Shown: piece by piece, positions 1 to 4,501 of the stretch
Layout: every line of letters starts with the position of its first letter
Position numbering within the stretch: position 1 is the stretch's first letter
DNA from: Candidatus Nomurabacteria bacterium
GTDB taxonomy: Bacteria > Patescibacteriota > Saccharimonadia > Saccharimonadales > Saccharimonadaceae
DNA: 9,165 nt
Assembly: GCA_031262565.1 (NCBI GenBank)
Contig: JAISHL010000056.1
Location: 1-9,165 of the forward strand
Reading direction: 5' to 3'
The notes under the pieces: model-generated
Databases searched by the model: none
Told to the model about the DNA's origin: nothing
The model's input: only the letters and a program-made list of their open reading frames with translations
Program-made: the position numbers and the translations under genes

Positions 1-299
1 AGTTTAAAGCCTTCATTTTTCAAATTCTCAATCAACTTCATTATGTCGTCATGATATTTGAACTCAACATTTTTTTCTGCTCCGAGCGCAGTTTTATTCA
101 ATTCCTTGGCGATTTTTTCACGAACATGCGGCAAGCCTTGATCTAGCGAAGGCGTCCAACCGGTCGCAAAAGCTCGCTTAATTCCAAAACATTCCATTGT
201 TCGCAAAATCGCGCCAACATTCATAATTGAGCGAATATTATGAAAAATCACAACTATCTCGCTGTTATTAAATTGCGCAGAAAAATCACGTGATTTCAT
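1..299 (-). CDS. SpoU/TrmH-family RNA 2'-O-ribose methyltransferase, N-terminal part (runs off the window)
   Basis: This family transfers a methyl group from S-adenosylmethionine to the 2'-OH of a ribose in tRNA or rRNA, using a knotted SPOUT fold. Reading the minus strand from the ATG at 299 gives 99 open codons to the window edge. Residues 20-40 carry the SpoU motif 1 pattern: HNIRS, then NVGAILRT, then ECFGI. Asn21 and Arg23 are at the positions of the conserved N and catalytic R. The following GWTP stretch also fits the family. The SAM-binding motifs 2 and 3 lie beyond the window, so I cannot tell a TrmH (tRNA G18), RlmB-like or uncharacterised branch. An in-frame TAA just upstream of the ATG fixes the start. 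There is no Shine-Dalgarno. The gene is divergent from uvrB across 47 bp. Confidence 0.88.
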   Translation of the reverse strand, partial: MKSRDFSAQFNNSEIVVIFHNIRSIMNVGAILRTMECFGIKRAFATGWTPSLDQGLPHVREKIAKELNKTALGAEKNVEFKYHDDIMKLIENLKNEGFK

Positions 300-314
300 A
301 AATTATGTTTTTAT

Positions 315-323
315 ATTATAGCA
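315..323 (-). promoter_or_regulatory. Extended -10 promoter of the SpoU methyltransferase gene
   Basis: On the minus strand, TATAAT (315-320) is preceded by TGC, giving an extended -10. The hexamer ends 15 nt before the ATG at 299, so transcription should start about 8 nt upstream of it. That is a very short leader with no Shine-Dalgarno. I see no good -35; the extended -10 probably compensates. It lies back to back with the uvrB promoter. Confidence 0.55.
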
Positions 324-331
324 CGCCAACA

Positions 332-340
332 TGATATAAT
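332..340 (+). promoter_or_regulatory. Extended -10 promoter of uvrB, leaderless geometry
   Basis: TGATATAAT is a perfect TATAAT (335-340) with the extended TGn. Only 6 nt separate it from the uvrB ATG at 347, so the usual start point 6-8 nt downstream falls on the start codon itself. The -35 region is AT-rich without a clear hexamer and overlaps the divergent promoter. I saw no LexA-type operator. Confidence 0.62.
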
Positions 341-346
341 AAAGTT

Positions 347-2314
347 ATGAATTTTCAATTACACACAAAATATAAACCGCCGGGCGATCAGCCGACGGCG
401 ATTTCGCAACTCGTGCGCGGATTGAACGATGGCGAAAAATTTCAGACTTTGCTCGGTGTGACTGGTTCTGGCAAAACTTTTACTATGGCAAACATTATCG
501 CGTCCACACAAAAGCCAACACTAGTTCTTGCGCACAATAAAACTTTGGCGGCACAACTTTTTTCTGAATTTAAGCAGTTTTTTCCCGACAATGAAGTGCA
601 TTATTTTGTCAGTTATTTTGATTATTATCAGCCCGAGGCATATATCGCCAGCTCGGACACGTATATCGAAAAAGACAGTCGCATTAACGAGGAAATTGAC
701 CGCCTGCGACATGCTGCAACTTCGGCGCTTTTGACGCGCAAGGACGTAATTATCGTTGCGTCGGTTTCGTGTATTTACGGCATTGGCTCGCCTGCGTCAT
801 ACGAAAATATGTCGCTAAAAATCGCTGTTGGCGAGCGATATAATCAAGAAAAATTTATTCGTCATTTGAATGATATTCAGTATCGTCGCAATGATTTTGA
901 ATTTGTGCGCGGGAATTTTCGCGTGCGCGGCGACGTGATTGATATTTTTCCATCAGGTCGCGAAACAGCGTATCGAGTTGAATTTTTCGGCGACGATATT
1001 GAGCGGATTTTAGAAATTGATCCGCTGACTGGTGAAATTTTATCTCAACCAGATTTGGTTTGGGTTTTTCCGACAAGTCACTATGTCACACCAAAAGATC
1101 AGCTGGCGGACGCGATTGAAAATATCAAAAATGAATTCGCCGAGCGCATGGAATTTTTTGATAAAAATCAGCGTTTTTTGGAAGCGCAAAGATTAGCGCA
1201 GCGCACAAAATATGACATTGAAATGTTGGAAAATACAGGATTTGTTAAAGGGATTGAAAACTATTCGCGCTATTTAACTGAACGCGCCGCAGGTGAACAG
1301 CCCGCAACGTTGCTGGATTATTTCCCTGACGATTTTTTGCTTTTGGTCGACGAGTCACATATGACAATTCCGCAAGTTCGAGGAATGTATAACGGCGACC
1401 GCGCGCGCAAAGAAGTTTTGGTTGAACATGGTTTTCGCTTGCCGAGTGCGCTTGATAATCGCCCGCTAACTTTTGATGAATTTGAAAAACACATCAATCA
1501 AGCAATTTTTGTTTCAGCCACGCCAACGGAATATGAACTTTTACATTCGCCGAAACCAGCCCAACAAGTTATTCGCCCGACTGGACTGCTCGATCCGAAA
1601 ATTGACGTGCGTCCGAGCGAGCATCAAGTTGATGATTTGGTTGAGGAAATTCGCGTTCGCATTGCAAAAAACCAACGCGTTCTTGTGACGACTTTGACAA
1701 AACGCATGGCGGAAGATTTGACGACATATTTGCAAGAATTGGACATTAAAGTCGCCTACATTCACAGTGACGTTGACACTTTGGAACGCTCGGACATTTT
1801 GCGCGATTTGCGAGCTGGCGTATATGATGTTTTGATTGGAATCAATCTTTTACGCGAGGGCTTGGATTTGCCCGAAGTTTCATTGGTCGCAATTATTGAC
1901 GCCGACAAAGAAGGCTTTTTGCGCAGCGAGCAAGCGCTGGTTCAGACAATTGGGCGAGCGGCTCGCCACGTTGAAGGTGCGGTAATTATGTATGCAGATA
2001 ATATGACTGGCTCAATGCAGCGCGCCATCAGCGAAACGAATCGTCGACGCGAAGTTCAAGAAAAATACAATGCCGAACATGGAATTACGCCAACCTCAAT
2101 CGCGAAAAATATTGACGAAGGCTTGCGCGCAATCATTCCGCAAAAAGATACCAAACCGAAGCTCGATTTGAAGAAAATTCCGCGCGACGAATACAAGAAT
2201 TTAATCAAAGATTTAACTGGACAAATGGAACTCGCGGCGGCGAATTTGGAGTTTGAAAAAGCCGCAGATTTGCGCGATACGATTGCGGAAATTAAAGAAA
2301 AATTAGACAACTAA
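347..2314 (+). CDS. uvrB: Excinuclease ABC subunit B (UvrB)
   Basis: UvrB is the DNA-damage verification helicase of nucleotide excision repair. It is loaded by UvrA, opens DNA around a lesion with its beta-hairpin, and recruits UvrC for the dual incision. All diagnostic parts are visible in the 655-residue protein: Walker A GVTGSGKT (37-44), the aromatic beta-hairpin YYQPEAY (93-99), the Walker B/DESH box (335-338), helicase motif V around [13 protein letters not shown] (498-510), motif [10 protein letters not shown] (533-540), and a C-terminal UVR domain for UvrC contact (about 618-653). Length is close to the usual 660-680. The start fits the family N-terminus (GDQPTAI at 13-19). There is no ribosome binding site; the -10 abuts the ATG. 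Its TAA stop overlaps the stop of the convergent small gene. uvrA and uvrC are not in the window. Confidence 0.98.
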   Translation: MNFQLHTKYKPPGDQPTAISQLVRGLNDGEKFQTLLGVTGSGKTFTMANIIASTQKPTLVLAHNKTLAAQLFSEFKQFFPDNEVHYFVSYFDYYQPEAYIASSDTYIEKDSRINEEIDRLRHAATSALLTRKDVIIVASVSCIYGIGSPASYENMSLKIAVGERYNQEKFIRHLNDIQYRRNDFEFVRGNFRVRGDVIDIFPSGRETAYRVEFFGDDIERILEIDPLTGEILSQPDLVWVFPTSHYVTPKDQLADAIENIKNEFAERMEFFDKNQRFLEAQRLAQRTKYDIEMLENTGFVKGIENYSRYLTERAAGEQPATLLDYFPDDFLLLVDESHMTIPQVRGMYNGDRARKEVLVEHGFRLPSALDNRPLTFDEFEKHINQAIFVSATPTEYELLHSPKPAQQVIRPTGLLDPKIDVRPSEHQVDDLVEEIRVRIAKNQRVLVTTLTKRMAEDLTTYLQELDIKVAYIHSDVDTLERSDILRDLRAGVYDVLIGINLLREGLDLPEVSLVAIIDADKEGFLRSEQALVQTIGRAARHVEGAVIMYADNMTGSMQRAISETNRRREVQEKYNAEHGITPTSIAKNIDEGLRAIIPQKDTKPKLDLKKIPRDEYKNLIKDLTGQMELAAANLEFEKAADLRDTIAEIKEKLDN

Positions 2315-2541
2315 TCATCATTTTCTTCGCTAGAATTCTTGTCGACAAAATATTTGCATTGTCTGAATTTGTCGTCTCCTTCATTTGATATTGGCGCATT
2401 ATCGCCCTCGCAAATAATTCGCTCCATAACTATTGCCAAAAGCGATCCTCTCCGACAAGATTCTGTTCCGAAATTCTTGCATTCGCTTCGTCGTTCGCAA
2501 AAATCATAATTTGGTCGCGCTGGGCTATTTTTTCTTTCCAT
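2311..2541 (-). CDS. Uncharacterised small Cys-containing protein (76 aa)
   Basis: I do not recognise the family. From the ATG at 2541 the product has 76 residues and looks soluble: no signal peptide or membrane segment, five cysteines (residues 15, 21, 29, 44 and 62), a basic N-terminal half and a very acidic tail (SSEENDD). The spacing C-x5-C-x7-C-x14-C-x17-C suggests metal binding or a redox role, but no standard zinc-finger pattern fits. Arguments that it is real: it fills the space between uvrB and rnhB, its TAG stop overlaps the uvrB TAA by two bases, and a TATAAA-like -10 lies just upstream of the chosen ATG. In-frame ATGs at 2562 and 2583 would extend it to 83 or 90 residues, but I see no promoter or Shine-Dalgarno suited to them. 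It could still be a spurious ORF. Confidence 0.55.
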   Translation of the reverse strand: MERKNSPARPNYDFCERRSECKNFGTESCRRGSLLAIVMERIICEGDNAPISNEGDDKFRQCKYFVDKNSSEENDD

Positions 2542-2548
2542 CAAGCTA

Positions 2549-2561
2549 AATTTATATATCA
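2549..2561 (-). promoter_or_regulatory. Probable -10 region of the small Cys-containing gene
   Basis: The minus strand reads TGATATATAAATT here, containing overlapping -10-like hexamers (TATATA with TGn at 2553-2561, TATAAA at 2551-2556, TAAATT at 2549-2554). They end 7-11 nt before the ATG at 2541. The exact hexamer is ambiguous, but all predict a leader of at most a few nucleotides. Confidence 0.35.
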
Positions 2562-2597
2562 TATTTTCACAAAAAGCAAGCATAAGATTTTCAAATC

Positions 2598-2606
2598 TGA
2601 TAAACT
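2598..2606 (+). promoter_or_regulatory. Extended -10 promoter of the rnhB-yraN fusion gene, leaderless geometry
   Basis: TGATAAACT gives an extended TGn plus TAAACT (2601-2606), 6 nt before the ATG at 2613. The hexamer is one base from the TAAAAT used by neighbouring genes. No convincing -35 hexamer is seen at 16-18 bp. Confidence 0.5.
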
Positions 2607-2612
2607 ATTTGC

Positions 2613-3944
2613 ATGCGATTGATTATTGGCATTGATGAAGTTGGACGCGGCGCGTGGGCAGGTCCGCTGGCGGTTGGTGTCGTGGCGCTGGCGGACGATT
2701 TTCATGATCGTTACCCTGAACTAACTAATACACGCCACGACGAGTCTAATGTTTGTCATCCTGAACTTGTTTCAGGATCTACTATATCGTCATCCTCGGG
2801 CTTGTCCCGGGGATCTAGTAATGATACACGACTGGATGGTAATGACAACGAACTTAGACTTAATGACAGCAAAAAACTCGCCGCCAAACAACGCGAAAAA
2901 TTAGCTCGCGAGATTAAAAAATCCGCCGTCGCGATCGGGATCGGCTGGGTCGACGCACCGACGATTGACAAAATAGGCTTAACTGCATCATTAAAATTAG
3001 CAACAAAGCGCGCCTATCATCAAGTCTTATTGCAAATAATTAGCGATAATATATCTGAAATTATTATCGACGGCACGATAAATTTTCTCGACGACCCACG
3101 CGCGATCACGCTCATTAAAGCCGACAGCAAAGTTGCAGCCGTTTCCGCCGCGTCAATCATCGCCAAAGTCGCCCGCGATCATTATATGACGCAACTTGAC
3201 CGCGTTTTTCCCGAATATAGTTTTGCAAAACATGTCGGCTACGGCACAAAATTGCACTCCGAAAGCTTAGAGAATTTTGGCGCGATCGCGGGAATTCATC
3301 GACAAAGTTTCGCGCCGATTAAGAAATACAATGTCATTGCGAGCAAAGCGAAGCAATCCAATGATCAAGCTGATAGATTGCCACGTCGCTATACTCCTCG
3401 CAATGACGACGCACAATCAAAACGAGGTTTCATTGGTCATAGTTCGGGACATCTCGCCGAAAATGTCGCCACAGAATTTCTAAAACAACAAGGTCATCAA
3501 ATTATCGCGCAAAACTGGAAAACAAAATATTGCGAAATTGACATTATTTCTGTTAAAAATTGTCACTCTAAATCAATCCCTTGTCATCCTGAACTCGATT
3601 CAGGATCTAACGAAAACAATTTGGAGATTCCGAAACAAGTATCGGCTTCACCTCCTTCGGCTCTTGATTCATTAAGAATAAATTCTCATGAATCAATTTG
3701 CCTCCGCCGGAATGACAGTGCGGGAGTACTATATTTCACCGAAGTTAAATATCGCGAAAACTCCAATTTTGGCAACGGACTATCCGCGATTACGCCGAAA
3801 AAATTAAATCAAATGCGTTTCGCCGCTAAACTTTTCCTATCCAAATATACCGAATTTACCAAAAACTACGACATTAAAATCGCCGCGATTTCCCTATCAA
3901 AAAATCCGCCACAAGTCGACGAATTTATCGAAAATATAACATAA
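2613..3944 (+). CDS. rnhB: Ribonuclease HII fused to a YraN/UPF0102 nuclease-like domain, with repeat-encoded insertions
   Basis: Residues 1-240 form RNase HII, which nicks the RNA strand of RNA:DNA hybrids and starts removal of misincorporated ribonucleotides. Visible are the DEVGRG motif (acidic D8, E9), DSKK (85-88), the third and fourth acidic residues D153 and D171 (in KADSKV), and the C-terminal H-x-GYGTK-x-H and HRQSF.P signatures. Residues about 275-430 form YraN/UPF0102, a restriction-endonuclease-like family of uncertain role: GHLAEN (E283), EID (308-310) and EVK (377-379). Three stretches match neither family and coincide with palindromic DNA repeats: residues about 47-85 (RNase HII loop), 241-265 (exactly at the domain junction) and about 324-368 (between EID and EVK). 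E. coli RnhB alone is 198 residues and YraN about 130, so the 443 residues are one fusion plus insertions. No in-frame ATG or GTG lies between the junction and the AEN motif, so the second domain is made only as a fusion, barring a rare start codon. rnhB and yraN are often neighbours in bacteria, which makes gene joining plausible. Confidence 0.93.
   Translation: MRLIIGIDEVGRGAWAGPLAVGVVALADDFHDRYPELTNTRHDESNVCHPELVSGSTISSSSGLSRGSSNDTRLDGNDNELRLNDSKKLAAKQREKLAREIKKSAVAIGIGWVDAPTIDKIGLTASLKLATKRAYHQVLLQIISDNISEIIIDGTINFLDDPRAITLIKADSKVAAVSAASIIAKVARDHYMTQLDRVFPEYSFAKHVGYGTKLHSESLENFGAIAGIHRQSFAPIKKYNVIASKAKQSNDQADRLPRRYTPRNDDAQSKRGFIGHSSGHLAENVATEFLKQQGHQIIAQNWKTKYCEIDIISVKNCHSKSIPCHPELDSGSNENNLEIPKQVSASPPSALDSLRINSHESICLRRNDSAGVLYFTEVKYRENSNFGNGLSAITPKKLNQMRFAAKLFLSKYTEFTKNYDIKIAAISLSKNPPQVDEFIENIT
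2755..2867 (+). repeat. Outer palindromic RPE-like repeat in the RNase HII coding region
   Basis: The left end is GTCAT followed by a hairpin with perfect 8-bp arms, ATCCTGAA (2758-2765) and TTCAGGAT (2771-2778), with loop CTTGT. The right end is probably ATGAC (2863-2867), although that sequence also encodes the native LNDSKK motif, so the boundary is uncertain. A second element (2789-2846) sits inside it. The left end is read as CHPELVSGS, the peptide signature known from RPE-type insertions. A decayed similar word, GTTACCCTGAAC at 2710-2721, in the same codon phase, may be an older remnant. Confidence 0.72.
2789..2846 (+). repeat. 58-bp palindromic repeat nested in the outer repeat
   Basis: The element runs from GTCAT to ATGAC. 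Its first half is a hairpin with arms ATCCTCGGG (2792-2800) and CCCGGGGAT (2806-2814), one non-Watson-Crick pair, and loop CTTGT. It is read as SSSGLSRGS and onward to GND. The copy in pepN has the same length, the same ends, the same orientation relative to its gene and the same codon phase. Confidence 0.78.
3333..3407 (+). repeat. 75-bp palindromic repeat at the rnhB/yraN junction
   Basis: Perfect 11-bp terminal inverted repeats, GTCATTGCGAG (3333-3343) and CTCGCAATGAC (3397-3407), enclose a second inverted pair GCAATC (3353-3358) and GATTGC (3376-3381). The whole forms a long hairpin. At 75 bp it is exactly 25 codons, all open, read as VIASKAKQS and onward. It begins directly after the last RNase HII motif. 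This GTCATTGCGAG type with AAGCAATCC inside resembles widespread intergenic palindromes in other bacteria; it is a different subtype from the CCTGAAC and CCTCGG copies here. Confidence 0.85.
3583..3716 (+). repeat. Composite palindromic repeat (about 134 bp) inside the YraN domain
   Basis: The left end is GTCAT plus a perfect hairpin, ATCCTGAA (3586-3593) and TTCAGGAT (3599-3606) with loop CTCGA. It is read as CHPELDSGS in the same frame as the copy at 2755. The likely right end is GGAATGAC (3709-3716). Between them is a further hairpin of 9-bp arms, TTGATTCAT (3664-3672) and ATGAATCAA (3688-3696), with an inner AGAAT/ATTCT pair, so this may be more than one element. It falls between the EID and EVK active-site motifs of the YraN domain. 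Confidence 0.72.
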
Positions 3945-3960
3945 AAATCGCAACCAACAA

Positions 3961-4497
3961 CTAAACGCGTCGCTTATTTTGCTTCAAACGCTCCTCAATC
4001 TGCATCAACGTTTTTCGAGCTTGCATTTGATTCGGGCGGTTCTTTGGCGGCGTATAAAATTGCCCCAACTCGCGCATACCATTTTCAATCAAAGCCATCT
4101 GCTCGTCAGTCGCGGGCGATAAATCGTCGCCTACGCCGTCATAATCAACATCGTCGCGCTTTCTAGATTTTCGCATTCTAATAACCAGAATAATCGCCGT
4201 CACGACCAGACCAAGTCCAATTATCACGAACGGCAACGACGTAGGATTGAATTGTTTAGTATCATGAGCCACGCCATCACATTCAACTTCCGTTATTTCC
4301 TTGCCGTTTACATATGTCGTCTTGCTGGAATAATGCGACCCACCCGTGCATTCGGTAAATAGCATCATTGAACCCACTAACGAAAAAATAAATCCTATAA
4401 AAGCCAAAAGACCAACCATGAGATAGCCAACACCACGAGCCACTCTGCGAACAGCCAAAACCTGACGTGGAGTAGTTTCGAGTTGATTATTTTCCAT
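3961..4497 (-). CDS. Uncharacterised two-TM membrane protein (178 aa)
   Basis: I do not recognise the family. The product has a basic N-terminus (RQVLAVRRVAR), a first membrane segment at about 24-47, an outside loop at 48-87 with two cysteines (C50 and C73) that could form a disulfide, a second membrane segment at about 88-107, then RMRKSRKR and a charged cytoplasmic tail to 178 with a likely helical, Lys/Arg-rich end. Positive charges on the inner side of both segments support an N-in, C-in hairpin topology. There is no signal-peptidase site or lipobox. The ATG lies 4 bp after the pepN stop, and its own promoter sits in the last pepN codons. It can therefore be transcribed separately or with pepN. 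It ends 16 bp from the convergent rnhB-yraN stop, with no obvious terminator hairpin between. Confidence 0.85.
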   Translation of the reverse strand: MENNQLETTPRQVLAVRRVARGVGYLMVGLLAFIGFIFSLVGSMMLFTECTGGSHYSSKTTYVNGKEITEVECDGVAHDTKQFNPTSLPFVIIGLGLVVTAIILVIRMRKSRKRDDVDYDGVGDDLSPATDEQMALIENGMRELGQFYTPPKNRPNQMQARKTLMQIEERLKQNKRRV

Positions 4498-4501
4498 AAG
4501 C

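Noticed and set aside
300..346. LexA/SOS operator upstream of uvrB.
   Set aside because: No GAAC-N4-GTTC or CTG-N10-CAG type palindrome is present.
855..1076. Minus-strand and off-frame ORFs inside uvrB.
   Set aside because: They are shadows of conserved UvrB sequence with no independent signal.
2293..2329. Possible bidirectional terminator at the uvrB/small-gene stop overlap (TTAG-ACAA-CTAA with flanking A and T runs).
   Set aside because: The stem is only 4 bp before a bulge and has no GC-rich core, and it lies in coding sequence for both genes.
2756..2971. Minus-strand ORF of 71 codons across the nested repeats in rnhB.
   Set aside because: It arises because the palindromes are open on both strands; the opposite strand encodes conserved RNase HII.
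2755..3716. Repeated GTCAT words considered as a CRISPR array.
   Set aside because: The repeats differ in subtype and spacing, are internally palindromic and lie inside one open reading frame; there is no regular repeat-spacer pattern.
2613..3944. UGA recoded to glycine (SR1/Gracilibacteria code).
   Set aside because: No in-frame TGA occurs in any recognised gene, including at conserved glycines.
3945..3960. Terminator sought between the convergent rnhB-yraN and two-TM genes.
   Set aside because: The 16-bp gap contains no inverted repeat.
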